In this document: piece after piece, positions 9,809-18,690 of the stretch
Position numbering within the stretch: the first letter of the stretch is position 1
How the letters are laid out: each line of letters starts with the position of its first letter
Assembly (NCBI RefSeq): GCF_004361815.1
Contig: NZ_SNWA01000001.1
Coordinates: forward strand, 2,232,001 to 2,296,000
DNA: 64,000 bases
DNA from: Paraburkholderia sp. BL10I2N1
GTDB taxonomy: Bacteria > Pseudomonadota > Gammaproteobacteria > Burkholderiales > Burkholderiaceae
Reading direction: 5' to 3'
Program-made: the position numbers and the translations under genes
The notes under the pieces: generated by a model
What the model saw: the letters and a program-made list of their open reading frames with translations, nothing else
Database searches by the model: none
What the model was told of the DNA's origin: nothing

Positions 9809-10725
9809 ACTTTCTCCACGAGGCGGCTGCCAAAGAGGCCCGTCGGCTTGAAAGCAAGGACGAGAATCACCACAGCGAACACCGCAATCTCACGCCACTG
9901 CGCCTGCCACAAATTGACCGTTGACTCGAACACTCCGAGAGCAAAGCCACCGATAACGCAACCGCGGGGATTGTTGAGACCACCTACCATCGCGCCAGAA
10001 AAGCCCTTCAGCCCAATGGCCAGGCCCATGAAGAGAGACGCCTGCGTGATGGGTGCAATGAGAAAGCCAGACAGCCCAGCCAACGCCGAGCTCACCACGA
10101 AGGACCCAATCATCACTGCATTCGTGTTGATGCCCATCAGGCTCGCGACGTTACCGTTGGCGGCGACAGCGCGCATCATCTTTCCAACCATCGTCTTTCG
10201 CATGACGATGTCAAAGGCAATCATCACGAGGACGGCCACCGCCAGGAGAAGCAGCTCTTGCGGACGCACGCCGATTCCGAAAAGTTGAATCACGGAGTCA
10301 CCAACAGGGGACGGCACCACAACCGGTTTGGGGCCCCAGATGGCCAGCCCGATGCTGTCCAGGACCACACCGAACCCGAGAGTGCTCATGACCCACGCCA
10401 TTCCGGGCTGTTTTGCGAAAGGACGCACGCCGACGGCATACAACAACCAACCGAGCGCGCCCATCACGACGAGTGCGGCAACCAGCGCCAACAATTGCGC
10501 ACTCACGCCAGGAACTACCCCGCCGAAAGTTGTCGAGGTGATTGGCTTGCCCAAGAGGAGCAGCATCGCGCTCATTCCAATGAATGCGCCGCTCGATACG
10601 AACTCGCCGTGCGAGAAGTTGAGCGTTTTCGTCGTAGTGAACGTAATGCTGAAGCCCAGCGCCACAAGCGCATATGCGCCGCCGACCGCCAGTCCACTGA
10701 TTAACGCCTGAAAGATAGCTTCCAT
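9805..10725 (-). CDS. ABC transporter permease, LivH type
   Basis: The 306-residue membrane protein begins MEAIFQALISGLAVGGAYAL and contains the LivH hallmarks LGFSITFTTTKTLNFSHGEF and GLKGFSGAMVGGLNNPRG, with about eight hydrophobic segments. ATG 10725 is chosen because family members start there; the longer reading adds a polar, Arg-rich tail. It is the second permease half of the importer. The start lies 56 bp after the binding-protein stop. Confidence 0.92.
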   Translation of the reverse strand: MEAIFQALISGLAVGGAYALVALGFSITFTTTKTLNFSHGEFVSSGAFIGMSAMLLLLGKPITSTTFGGVVPGVSAQLLALVAALVVMGALGWLLYAVGVRPFAKQPGMAWVMSTLGFGVVLDSIGLAIWGPKPVVVPSPVGDSVIQLFGIGVRPQELLLLAVAVLVMIAFDIVMRKTMVGKMMRAVAANGNVASLMGINTNAVMIGSFVVSSALAGLSGFLIAPITQASLFMGLAIGLKGFSGAMVGGLNNPRGCVIGGFALGVFESTVNLWQAQWREIAVFAVVILVLAFKPTGLFGSRLVEKV

Positions 10726-10781
10726 GATGAGTGTTCTCCGCTGTGGCGGCACCTGCGGTGCCGCCATCATCAATGGGACCG

Positions 10782-11978
10782 TTACTGCTTGTAGTCGGCC
10801 GGGGTCAGGGACGCAACGAGCGCATCGCTGTACGGCACGAGTCGGCCATCTTTCCAGTGCACCCAAACGAAGTCCTTTGCTACCAGTGCTTCGTGATTTG
10901 TCTTGCTGAAAGGCTTGTTGTAGGTTTTAAGCAGACCTTGCACCGGTGCATTGAGGTTCTCGAGCGCAACACGGATTGCCGAGCCATCTGTACTGTTCGC
11001 CTGCTTGATTGCCTGAACTAGAATCATCACTGAGTCGTAGCCGTGCAGCGCAAAGGAGAACGAACTGGGTGCCTTCAGTTGAGACCCAACGCGGGTGAAC
11101 AGCTTGTCCTGGGCGGGGGTCCGATTTTCACTGACGGTACGCAGAAAGAGCGGCTTCTCTGCCAACGTCTTTCCAGCTGCATCATAGAATGTGATGTTGT
11201 CCGCCGCCCACGAACTTAGCGTACGCGGGTAGTAGTTGATTTTCTCCATGCTCCGCATGACCTGAGCGATAGGAGTACCCTGCGCCCAGATGATGACCGT
11301 GTCGACACCCGCCTCCTTAAGCTTGTTCAACTGGGAAGTCATGTCTGTGTCGCTGACGCCAAATTGTTCGATGGCAGCGGGAGTGATTCCCTGCATCTCG
11401 ACGATGGACTTCATGTCTTTGAGAGCACCTTGACCGTAGCCTGTCGTCTCGGTCATGAAGCCAACCTTCTTCGCACTACCCGTCTTCTTCACATACGCCA
11501 TCAGCGCCGCGACTTGCTCACGGTCGACCATCGAGACACGGAACATGTAGTTGTCCGCACCGGGGCTCATCGGCTTGGTGATGTCCGTTCCCGACGAGAC
11601 ATTGTCAATCACCGGCATCTTCTTCTGATTGACGATGTGCTTCCATGCCATTGCGTTTCCAGAGTTCGTCGGACCGAAGACGGCAACAACCTTTTCGTTG
11701 TCGATGAGGTCCGTCATGTTCTGGATGGACTTGGGCGGCTGTGATACATCGTCGCGCACGACGAGCGCCAGTTTTTTGCCGAGCAGTCCGCCCGCCGCAT
11801 TTACATCAGCGATTGCAGCTTGCATGCCCAGGACAGCGGCTTGTCCGCTCTGTGCCGATGGCGACGCAGAAAGGTCGCCGTTGAAGCTAATCTTTATTTC
11901 CTGCGCCGACGCGGCGGGGACCGCCGCAGCAAAACTGAGCGAGGCTACGATTCCTGCGATGACGCGAATTGCTTTCAT
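10782..11978 (-). CDS. Periplasmic substrate-binding protein, LivK type
   Basis: The 398-residue protein has a signal peptide ending VPAASA before QEIKI, followed by a type I periplasmic binding fold: GQAAVLGMQAAIADVNAAGG, VAVFGPTNSGNAMA and YDSVMILVQAIKQA. It captures the imported solute and delivers it to the LivH/LivMG/LivF complex. ATG 11978 has GGAGA at 5 bp. It follows the porin gene by 64 bp, with a stem-loop between them. The ligand cannot be predicted; context suggests a cyclic or aromatic acid rather than an amino acid. Confidence 0.92.
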   Translation of the reverse strand: MKAIRVIAGIVASLSFAAAVPAASAQEIKISFNGDLSASPSAQSGQAAVLGMQAAIADVNAAGGLLGKKLALVVRDDVSQPPKSIQNMTDLIDNEKVVAVFGPTNSGNAMAWKHIVNQKKMPVIDNVSSGTDITKPMSPGADNYMFRVSMVDREQVAALMAYVKKTGSAKKVGFMTETTGYGQGALKDMKSIVEMQGITPAAIEQFGVSDTDMTSQLNKLKEAGVDTVIIWAQGTPIAQVMRSMEKINYYPRTLSSWAADNITFYDAAGKTLAEKPLFLRTVSENRTPAQDKLFTRVGSQLKAPSSFSFALHGYDSVMILVQAIKQANSTDGSAIRVALENLNAPVQGLLKTYNKPFSKTNHEALVAKDFVWVHWKDGRLVPYSDALVASLTPADYKQ

Positions 11979-12006
11979 GATGTCTCCAACCTGTTGCTTC
12001 AGCATT

Positions 12007-12029
12007 CGATGGGCGTATTCATCCCATCG
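12007..12029. promoter_or_regulatory. Intercistronic stem-loop between porin and binding-protein genes
   Basis: CGATGGG and CCCATCG form a perfect 7-bp stem with a 9-base loop in the 64-bp gap. There is no T-run, so it is more likely an mRNA-processing or stability element that lets porin and transporter levels differ than a full terminator. Confidence 0.4.
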
Positions 12030-12042
12030 TCGTTTCAATCAA

Positions 12043-13254
12043 TCAGAACTTGCTCACGACACCCAGACTGACCGCGACCAAGGAGCGGCTCGCCCCCGGG
12101 GTTGTCTGGAAGCTGTCACCGATGGCCGGTGTGGCATTAATAATTGCGCCAGTTCCCGGGTTACCCAGCGTCTGGCCCGACGCACGCTGGTATCCTTCGA
12201 GCGCGTATAAACCTGTACGCTTCGAAAGCGCGTAATACTGGGAGAGAACGACCTGGTGATACTTGGCTGCGTCCGAGATGTTGTTCGCCTTGGAAGCCCA
12301 GGTGTAGCTGTAGCCGAGCGACAAGTCGAACGCAGCGGCCGGCTTCCAATGAAGCACACTGCCCACCGTGTTCCAGATGGCCGTGTCCGTGAACTTGGAA
12401 TTCACACCCGGGATGTACTGCACATTCGAATATGCAAACGAGATGTCCCAGTTCTGGTTGAAGACATAGCCGCCATCGACAGCGAAACGCTGCTGAGCCT
12501 GGGCTTGGCTGTAGCCATTTGTGATGGCTGATACGCCCTGCTGACCGGACGAGTTCACTGAAGATTCTGCGCCGTATGGGCCACCGCCAGGAGTTGAGTT
12601 ATTGATGCGCCAGAAGCCTGCGGCAAGACCAAAATTCCCACCCTTGTATTGAAGTCCGCCGCTCCAGGTCGACCCCTGATTCAAGCTTCCGGGCACGCCG
12701 GCAGGTGCAAATTCGCCGCTCGCCGTGATGCCGTAAAACGTTGGCGTCGTATAAACAATCGCGTTGTTAGCGCGATAGTAGGTGTCCATGCCGTCGAGGT
12801 CGCCGGGATGCGAACCGTACCCTGTCTGATAGAACGCGGGAACCCAAGGCGAGAGCATCACGTAATAAGCGCTATATTGGCGGCCCACTGATAAGGCACC
12901 GTATGCAGGGTTCGACAACTCGATGCGCGCCTGTCTACCGAACATGGCATTCGTGAACTGCTGCCCGCCGTTCGCGAGATTGAAACCCGACTCCAGGACA
13001 AACAATGTCTGATAGCCGTTTCCGAGGTCCTCTGTGCCACGCAGCCCCCAGCGGTCTCCGTTCCATACACCCGACTGCATGCGAACGTTGGACTTTCCTG
13101 GCGTCGTCGAGCCGAGAGTTGTTTGACTGTTTTGAAAGGTGATAGACGTGTCGACAATGCCGTACAGAATCACGCTCGACTGAGCAAATGCAGGAAGAAC
13201 AGCCAGACCAAGACTCGCACCTACAACACATTGAACAATTCTCTTCTTCGACAT
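12043..13254 (-). CDS. Gram-negative general porin (OmpC-like, Burkholderia type)
   Basis: The 403-residue outer-membrane protein has a signal peptide (LGLAVLPAFA before QSSVILYG) and the hallmarks of betaproteobacterial trimeric porins: SSVILYGIVDTSITF, RWGLRGTEDLGNGYQTLFVLE in two parts, FGRQARIELSNPAYGALSVG, and a terminal SLGVVSKF with the C-terminal Phe needed for assembly. As first gene of the operon with the importer and hydrolase, it likely serves entry of the growth substrate. The leader is about 260 bp long up to the nearest 36-bp operator. Confidence 0.93.
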   Translation of the reverse strand: MSKKRIVQCVVGASLGLAVLPAFAQSSVILYGIVDTSITFQNSQTTLGSTTPGKSNVRMQSGVWNGDRWGLRGTEDLGNGYQTLFVLESGFNLANGGQQFTNAMFGRQARIELSNPAYGALSVGRQYSAYYVMLSPWVPAFYQTGYGSHPGDLDGMDTYYRANNAIVYTTPTFYGITASGEFAPAGVPGSLNQGSTWSGGLQYKGGNFGLAAGFWRINNSTPGGGPYGAESSVNSSGQQGVSAITNGYSQAQAQQRFAVDGGYVFNQNWDISFAYSNVQYIPGVNSKFTDTAIWNTVGSVLHWKPAAAFDLSLGYSYTWASKANNISDAAKYHQVVLSQYYALSKRTGLYALEGYQRASGQTLGNPGTGAIINATPAIGDSFQTTPGASRSLVAVSLGVVSKF

Positions 13255-13514
13255 TAAAAGTCTCCTTAATAATTCTCTAGTCCGAGTCGTCAGTGGTGGC
13301 GTCTGAATGCCATCACTTGTCGCAGCCTGTCGTAGGCAACAGGCCGATTCGGCTTTTTATATGTAGGATAACGAATTGGTATAGCGATTTGCTATCACTG
13401 GATTCTTGAGGAATGCACCGTGTTACGCGCGGCACGCATGAATGACTTATTTGCGGCGCTCGTTGTCTCGAGGGAGGGTTGCCTCCCCCCATAGACCAGA
13501 TACTACGTCACAAA
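13255..13514. promoter_or_regulatory. Long porin leader/promoter region with small inverted repeat
   Basis: No gene is seen. An AT-rich stretch near 13355 to 13375 could hold the porin promoter on the minus strand. ATAGC-GATTT-GCTAT at 13381 to 13395 is a perfect small inverted repeat that could bind a regulator. Confidence 0.3.
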
Positions 13515-13550
13515 ATTAAACATACGCTACTTCTTTTGCATAGGTGCAAT
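13515..13550. promoter_or_regulatory. 36-bp island operator, copy 1 (porin/SDR intergenic)
   Basis: Left half ATTAAACATAC, 14-bp spacer bounded by GC at both ends, right half ATAGGTGCAAT. It belongs to a family of six inverted repeats in this window, all with exactly 14 bp between 11-bp halves. It lies midway between the divergent porin and SDR starts. Confidence 0.7.
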
Positions 13551-13703
13551 CCCCTATCGGAGAACTTCACATTTGCTCAAAAACAGTGTGCACGGCGCGG
13601 GCCCAAGCGCTACGTCGAGTCCAGAGGAGGTCATGCGTGCGGTCGCATGCACACGACAGCGCTATCCGACTACCGAGGCCGATAAAATTCATGGACCCGC
13701 GTA

Positions 13704-13739
13704 ATTACAGCTATGCAATTATATATGCTTATGTGCAAT
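13704..13739. promoter_or_regulatory. 36-bp island operator, copy 2 (upstream of SDR)
   Basis: Left half ATTACAGCTAT, 14-bp GC-bounded spacer, right half TTATGTGCAAT. The right end is 60 bp before the SDR start codon, a position overlapping or just upstream of the expected promoter. Confidence 0.75.
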
Positions 13740-13799
13740 ACTAATGTGGTACAGGGGCTATCGAAGCCTGTTTATCCATCAGGACATCAAGGAGAAACC

Positions 13800-14576
13800 A
13801 TGTCGTTCCCTCAATTCATCGCGCCTCGCCTGCTCGAAGACCGCCTGGCCATGGTAACGGGTGCCGGCCAAGGCAATGGGCGTGCACTCGCGCTCGGCCT
13901 TGCGCAGGCCGGCGCCAAAGTTGTGGTCAGTGACATCAATTTTGAACACGTTAGCGAAACCGCCGCGCTCATTGATAAGGGAGGTGGGAAAGCGTGCCCG
14001 TTCGAGCTGGATGTCACGAACGCAGACGCGTGTTACACACTTGCCGAAAAGGTCTCCAACGACATCGGCCGTGTCGACCTGCTTGTGAATAATGCGGGCA
14101 TCATTATTCGTGAGAATTCGACAAGCCCGAATGCAGCGAAGAACTGGAAGAAAGTGATGGACGTGAACGTTCAAGGGACGTTCAATGTCACGCACGCGTT
14201 TCTTGAGGCTATCAAGACCACCAAAGGCGTGATTATCAACGTTGCGTCTATCGCCGCTTATGCTGGACAAGGCGCTAGCCTCGGCTATTCCCCGTCCAAA
14301 GGTGCAATCAAGATGTTCACGCAGTCGCTAGCCGCCGAACTCGCGCCTCATGGGGTACGCGTAAATGCATTGGCGCCCGGCGTCATCGAAACCCCGATGA
14401 CGGCTGCAACACGCGAGCATCCGGCGCGTCTTGAGGCGTTTATGTCACGCATCCCCATGGGTCGGGTTGGCCAAACGGAAGACCTCGTCGGCCCGACAAT
14501 ATTCCTAGCGTCTGGAATGTCGCGCTACGTGACGGGCGTAACCCTGGCGGTAGATGGTGGATTTCTAGCTATCTAA
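13800..14576 (+). CDS. SDR-family NAD(P)-dependent dehydrogenase
   Basis: The 258-residue classical short-chain dehydrogenase has the cofactor motif TGAGQGNG, the structural NNAG (VDLLVNNAGII) and the catalytic Y-S-P-S-K with an upstream Ser (NVASIAAYAG). It ends in GVTLAVDGGFLAI as usual. ATG 13800 follows AGGAGAAACC. The family interconverts alcohols and ketones, so here it may oxidise a ring or side-chain hydroxyl. It stands alone between an operator and a strong terminator, divergent from the porin operon. Confidence 0.92.
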   Translation: MSFPQFIAPRLLEDRLAMVTGAGQGNGRALALGLAQAGAKVVVSDINFEHVSETAALIDKGGGKACPFELDVTNADACYTLAEKVSNDIGRVDLLVNNAGIIIRENSTSPNAAKNWKKVMDVNVQGTFNVTHAFLEAIKTTKGVIINVASIAAYAGQGASLGYSPSKGAIKMFTQSLAAELAPHGVRVNALAPGVIETPMTAATREHPARLEAFMSRIPMGRVGQTEDLVGPTIFLASGMSRYVTGVTLAVDGGFLAI

Positions 14577-14588
14577 AGTCTGTCTTGC

Positions 14589-14614
14589 AAAAGCCCGCCT
14601 AGCGGGCTTTTTTT
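14589..14614 (+). terminator. Rho-independent terminator after SDR gene
   Basis: AAAGCCCGC and GCGGGCTTT form a GC-rich stem with a 3-base loop, followed by a run of seven T. It begins 12 bp after the SDR stop. Confidence 0.88.
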
Positions 14615-14806
14615 GGCGCAACACCGTCCACGCCGCAGCAGTCAGGAGCGAGTCGTTCGCTGCTCTCGCGGCGAAATCCGGTTGCAGATGGCACGAGCCG
14701 ACGCCAGCACGAGAAGCTGCGCATTTTCGAGAACCTCCCTCCAATCATCCTTTCCACCAGCTTGCTGGGCAGGCATGGACTACACAAATCTTCGATTCCC
14801 AAGGCC

Positions 14807-15595
14807 TCACGAAGACAGCTTTTCGGAGAGCTGAAGCAGTCCCCTCGCAACAGTTCCGGTATCAGACGTATCCAGCGTGCTTGACGGGCCGAAAATGGTA
14901 ACTGAAAGTACCATCTGCCCGCGGTCGAAAACAGGCGCGCTCAGGCTGTCGACGCCTGGGATTGGCACACCCAGCGTTCGTGACAGATGTGTGCCCCGCA
15001 CATCTCCTGCTAAGTTCTCAATTACATCGTCAAAGCACCGCGCTGAGACCGCATCGGCCTTCGCAACTTCACGAGCAAGCATCGGTTCTATCGTCTGCCT
15101 CGGAAGGAACGCGGCGAACAGTCGTCCTGTGCTGCTGTGGGCGATAGACATTACCGACCCCACGTGCAAGCCGACATGCAGGTACATTTCGGGGCCGTGG
15201 TATCGAATGACGGTGGGGCCATGGTCTGTCCATATCGCGACAAACGCACCGTGATTGTCGTCTTTAAGCAGTTCAATGGCCAGCTCCACCGTCTTATGCA
15301 ATGGGTGGAGCTGCGCTAAAGCTCGCAGGCCAAGCTTCAATGCAAGTGGTCCGGGCTCAAAGCTGTGGGTCATTGAATCACGGCTAACCAGTCCTGTGCG
15401 AACCAAGCTCACCATATATGTGAAGACCTGATTCAAAGGTAAGGCGGTTGCTGCGCTCAGCCCCAGCATCGAAACAGGTTTTCCGGCGTCAGCCAGGTGC
15501 TGCAAAAGCGTCCCTCCAACCTCCATCGCATGAATTCCACGCTGCTCCCTGGTTCTTCTCGGAGCAAGTTGCTCGACGCATTCGGCAGCCTCCAT
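14807..15595 (-). CDS. IclR-family transcriptional regulator (paralogue 1)
   Basis: The 262-residue protein has the N-terminal winged helix of IclR proteins (GIHAMEVGGTLLQHLADAGK, NQVFTYMVSLVRTGLV) and the C-terminal GAF-like effector domain (HVGLHVGSVMSIAHSSTGRL, PIPGVDSLSAPVFD). ATG 15595 follows GAGGGGGAGAT; the longer reading has no such site. It is clearly related to the two IclR proteins at 21.7 to 23.5 kb, so the island carries three paralogues. IclR proteins bind palindromic sites as dimers or tetramers, which makes this a candidate binder of the 36-bp repeats. Confidence 0.9.
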   Translation of the reverse strand: MEAAECVEQLAPRRTREQRGIHAMEVGGTLLQHLADAGKPVSMLGLSAATALPLNQVFTYMVSLVRTGLVSRDSMTHSFEPGPLALKLGLRALAQLHPLHKTVELAIELLKDDNHGAFVAIWTDHGPTVIRYHGPEMYLHVGLHVGSVMSIAHSSTGRLFAAFLPRQTIEPMLAREVAKADAVSARCFDDVIENLAGDVRGTHLSRTLGVPIPGVDSLSAPVFDRGQMVLSVTIFGPSSTLDTSDTGTVARGLLQLSEKLSS

Positions 15596-15683
15596 ATCTC
15601 CCCCTCGATTGCGAGCATCGTCCCGGACCTGGTGATGCCGACCCGTCGGCACGTCGCGTTTTCTCGACCAGGTCCGACATGCG

Positions 15684-15721
15684 AAAAAAAACCGCGGCCG
15701 CTGGGCAACAGCAACCGCGGC
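15684..15721 (-). terminator. Rho-independent terminator of the flavoprotein gene
   Basis: On the minus strand a long stem (GCCGCGGTTGCTG pairing with CAGCGGCCGCGG) is followed by eight T. It lies 32 bp after the stop of the FAD dehydrogenase and before the IclR gene. Confidence 0.8.
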
Positions 15722-15752
15722 AATGCACGCCCATCGGAATTCCTACGCTTCG

Positions 15753-17516
15753 TTAATGGGACACCACTGCAAATTTGGTGGCCTGAGTGTCCATCACAGT
15801 GTCTTCCTTCCGAACCTCTGTGGCAGATGCGATTGCTTTGCCTGCGATGTAGCCGAAAGTCAACGCCGGTCCCAGCGTAATGCCGGCGCCGGGGTAGTTC
15901 CCGCCCATGATGCTGCATGCGTCGTTGCCAACCGCGAACAGCCCGTGGATTGGCGAGCCGTCGGAGCTGAGCACGCGGCATGAAGAATCAGTCTTCAGGC
16001 CAGCGAATGTGCCAATGTCACCGATGCGAATTTTGAGAGCATAGAAAGGGCCTTTCTCGATAGGCGCAACACACGGATTCGGCGAATGAAGAGCGTCACC
16101 CTGATAACGGTTATATGCTGTGCTTCCCTTCCCGAAGAGTGAGTCGCGACCTAGTCGCGCCTCGGCGTTATAGCCCCGCACCGTCTCTTTGAAGTTGAGC
16201 GCATTGACGCCAATCTTCTCGGCCAGCTCGTCTACGGTTGATGCTTTCGTCAGGTAGCCGACACGCAGATAGCGGCCAATGGGCATCGGGAACGGAGCAA
16301 CACTACCCAGGCCGTACGTTCGGAGAGTCTTGTGGTCGCAGATGAGATGTGCGGAAATCTCCTCTCCCGCCGGCGTCGACTTCACCAGGGCTTGCACGAA
16401 GTCATGGTACGAGTGGCCTTCGTTCGTGAACCGACGGCCGTCGCGCAGCACGGATATAACGCCAGGCTTCGCGCGGTCGATAAAGTGCGGCATGATGCCT
16501 GTTGTTCCATCCTTTCTGGTCAGCGTCGAAACCGGCACCCAAGCAGCCGCGTTCGGCAGCGTTGTCGTCACTTGACCGCCGACTGCTTCAGCCATGCGTA
16601 ATCCGTCGCCCGTGTTACCGGTCGGAGAAGGCGAGAAATGTTCGGAACCTGTCGGAGCGTGGGGGAAGAGTTGCTTGCGACGTTCGATGTCATACGGAAA
16701 ACCGCCGCTCGCGAGGATAACAGCACTGTTCGCGGTCACCCGTACTTTCGAACCGGCCCGGTCAAGGACCGCACCAGTAATTCGGCCGTTGTCATTGGTG
16801 AGGCTGAGCGCCTTGGTGTTGAGCCAAAGAGGAACGTTCAGGTCGAAGAGCGACTTCGCGAGACGACCGGCAAGCGCGTTGCCGTTCGTCAGCGTCATGC
16901 CGCGACCATGCTTCAAAACGTCTGCAAAGTGGCGCGACAGACGCTTGGTGACGTACCAGGCAGACTCGATTGACTTCGTCACCCGCATGAAGTGCACAAT
17001 TTCCTTGCCCGAGCCAAGCATCATCCCGAATACGGTGAGTTCAGGCAGAGCAGGAGCGAGGTCTTTAATTGCCGCGCCGAGTTCACGGCCGTCAAACGGA
17101 CGAGTGACCATGGAACGGCCACCTTGGGTGCCACCGGGCGCCTCGGCGTGATAGTCGGGAAACACGAGAGGCATGTCGAAGCGCACAGCTGTCTTCGCCG
17201 TGAAAAAGTCCACAGCTTCCGGCCCATTCTTGATGAAGGCGTCGACGCGCTCACCATCAAAGCTCGACCCCGCCTCGTGCTGGAGATACGTACGCGCGGC
17301 ATCGCCCGCTTCGTAAATTCCTTGCACCTTTGCAAGCGCAGTATTCGGAATCCAGAGCCAACCGCCCGAGCGAGCTGTTGAGCCGCCGAACTTGGGCTCT
17401 TTCTCGATGACGAGAACATTGAGCCCCTCAGAGGCGGCCGTGATTGCCGCGGACATTCCCGAGCATCCCGAACCAATAACAAGCACGTCACAGCTGTATT
17501 CGCTTTCCTGCTTCAT
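15753..17516 (-). CDS. FAD-dependent 3-ketosteroid-Delta1-dehydrogenase-like flavoprotein
   Basis: The 587-residue protein starts with a dinucleotide-binding fold (DVLVIGSGCSGMSAAITAAS, then VIEKEPKFGGSTARSGGWLW). It ends with AVGNDACSIMGGNYPGAGIT, where Tyr and a Gly four residues later match the catalytic pair of KstD enzymes. The family removes hydrogens from ring ketones, introducing a C=C bond next to a carbonyl, and can drive cyclohexenones to phenols. ATG 17516 has GGAGA upstream. It diverges from an EthD gene, with an operator between. I infer a ring dehydrogenation or aromatisation step leading toward homogentisate; a steroid substrate is not implied. Confidence 0.85.
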   Translation of the reverse strand: MKQESEYSCDVLVIGSGCSGMSAAITAASEGLNVLVIEKEPKFGGSTARSGGWLWIPNTALAKVQGIYEAGDAARTYLQHEAGSSFDGERVDAFIKNGPEAVDFFTAKTAVRFDMPLVFPDYHAEAPGGTQGGRSMVTRPFDGRELGAAIKDLAPALPELTVFGMMLGSGKEIVHFMRVTKSIESAWYVTKRLSRHFADVLKHGRGMTLTNGNALAGRLAKSLFDLNVPLWLNTKALSLTNDNGRITGAVLDRAGSKVRVTANSAVILASGGFPYDIERRKQLFPHAPTGSEHFSPSPTGNTGDGLRMAEAVGGQVTTTLPNAAAWVPVSTLTRKDGTTGIMPHFIDRAKPGVISVLRDGRRFTNEGHSYHDFVQALVKSTPAGEEISAHLICDHKTLRTYGLGSVAPFPMPIGRYLRVGYLTKASTVDELAEKIGVNALNFKETVRGYNAEARLGRDSLFGKGSTAYNRYQGDALHSPNPCVAPIEKGPFYALKIRIGDIGTFAGLKTDSSCRVLSSDGSPIHGLFAVGNDACSIMGGNYPGAGITLGPALTFGYIAGKAIASATEVRKEDTVMDTQATKFAVVSH

Positions 17517-17609
17517 CACGCATCTCCGATAGCGAAGACGCGACCACTTCAGGTGCGTCCTCATAATCATTCCCCGTCTTCCGGGCCATAGTCAAATCAT
17601 ACGCCGCAA

Positions 17610-17645
17610 ATTACATATACACACATCTACTTGCGTACGTACAAT
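17610..17645. promoter_or_regulatory. 36-bp island operator, copy 3 (flavoprotein/EthD intergenic)
   Basis: Left half ATTACATATAC, 14-bp spacer, right half GTACGTACAAT. It is 93 bp from the flavoprotein start and 187 bp from the EthD start, positioned to control both divergent genes. Confidence 0.75.
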
Positions 17646-17832
17646 CCCTATGCAGGATTTTATTGCCTCGGATGTACATTGAAGACTCCATGGGAAAGGC
17701 TTGGGGCCTTTCGTTTGGATGCAACTGGTGGTCTTGGGCGCAGGCGCTGCGCTCGCCACCTTTGTCATCGAATTTCTGGCTACGCGGCGGTCTGTCGCCT
17801 GTACCGTTTGCCTCACCTACTCTGGAGACGAC

Positions 17833-18486
17833 ATGATTAAACGTATGACTTTGCTGGCGCGCAAAGAAGGCACTTCGGTAAGCGACTTTCGTGCGTACTG
17901 GTCTGGCTGCCATGCTCAACTCGCTTTGTGCATGGATGGCATTGCGAAATACACGCAAAACAGGGTCGAGAAAACTCTCTGGAAGTCCGCAGGTGGTTCA
18001 GGATGTTTTGATGTCGATGGCATCGTCGAACTCTGCTTCGAAAGTGATGAACTCATGTCCGAAGCGCAACGTTCCGCGGTCGGGAGTCGATACATTCCCG
18101 AAGATGAGCCAAACTTCCTGCGTGGATGGACGCTTTGCGTGGTCAACCATGAAGATGAAGCCAAAGAGCATGCAGGCGAGAAGGTCATCCTTGTCGCTGC
18201 TCTAAAGGCAGGTGTCTCACGAATCGAGTTCGAGAAGATAATCGTCGAATCCGACGAGGGACAACCGACGCCTGCGACAACATCGCTCAATTGGACGAAC
18301 GAAAGCGCGAAGCGCGAACGCCTATGGGCAGAGCCGGTTGCGCCCACAGTGCTTGCCGCGCTGTGGTTCACGAATATTGCGGAAGCGCATGAAGCGTTTC
18401 GAGCTGAGAGCAGCCTGGTGCAAAAGATTGGCGGCTTAGCGGACCGCGCAGCTGCTTACCTTATCAACCCGCTCGTGGTCAGGTAA
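17833..18486 (+). CDS. Tandem EthD-like protein
   Basis: The 217-residue protein has a clear first EthD-type unit (RMTLLARKEGTSVSDFRAYW, SGCHAQL) and a more diverged second unit (VILVAALKAGVSRIEFEKII), each followed by a strand resembling IVELCFES/LAALWFTN. It is the third tandem EthD protein of the island and is closest in layout to the one at 6.6 kb. ATG 17833 follows CTGGAGACGAC. The active-site region is degenerate in the second half. Reaction unknown. Confidence 0.75.
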   Translation: MIKRMTLLARKEGTSVSDFRAYWSGCHAQLALCMDGIAKYTQNRVEKTLWKSAGGSGCFDVDGIVELCFESDELMSEAQRSAVGSRYIPEDEPNFLRGWTLCVVNHEDEAKEHAGEKVILVAALKAGVSRIEFEKIIVESDEGQPTPATTSLNWTNESAKRERLWAEPVAPTVLAALWFTNIAEAHEAFRAESSLVQKIGGLADRAAAYLINPLVVR

Positions 18487-18490
18487 CCCG

Positions 18491-18523
18491 AATGGTCGTC
18501 GGCATCTGATGCCGGCGACCATT
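18491..18523. terminator. Long stem-loop after EthD gene
   Basis: A 15-bp stem (one G-U pair) with a 3-base loop CTG begins 5 bp after the stop codon. No T-run follows, so it may act as an RNA 3'-end stabiliser or factor-dependent terminator. Confidence 0.55.
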
Positions 18524-18627
18524 CCAGACCGGTAGCCGGTTTGGTGGGCGCGTCGTCCCCTCTCTCTAACGAAACCATAGCGCAACGCAATTCCGCAATT
18601 GCTACGAAACCGCACTATCAGCCCGTA

Positions 18628-18665
18628 CAAAAAAACAAAACGGGCGCTGAAGCTCCGAGCGCCCG
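18628..18665 (-). terminator. Rho-independent terminator of MFS gene
   Basis: On the minus strand CGGGCGCT and AGCGCCCG form a stem with a 9-base loop, followed by TTTTGTTTTTTT. It lies just past the stop of the MFS gene at 18691. Confidence 0.85.
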
Positions 18666-18690
18666 GTGCATCTCATTTTCGGCTCTCAGT

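Noticed and set aside
9299..10288. 329-codon plus-strand frame across the permease genes
   Set aside because: Polar, His/Arg-rich antisense shadow of the LivM/LivH genes.
13351..13375. Possible extra operator near the porin start
   Set aside because: ATATGTAGGAT resembles one half-site but there is no second half 14 bp away.
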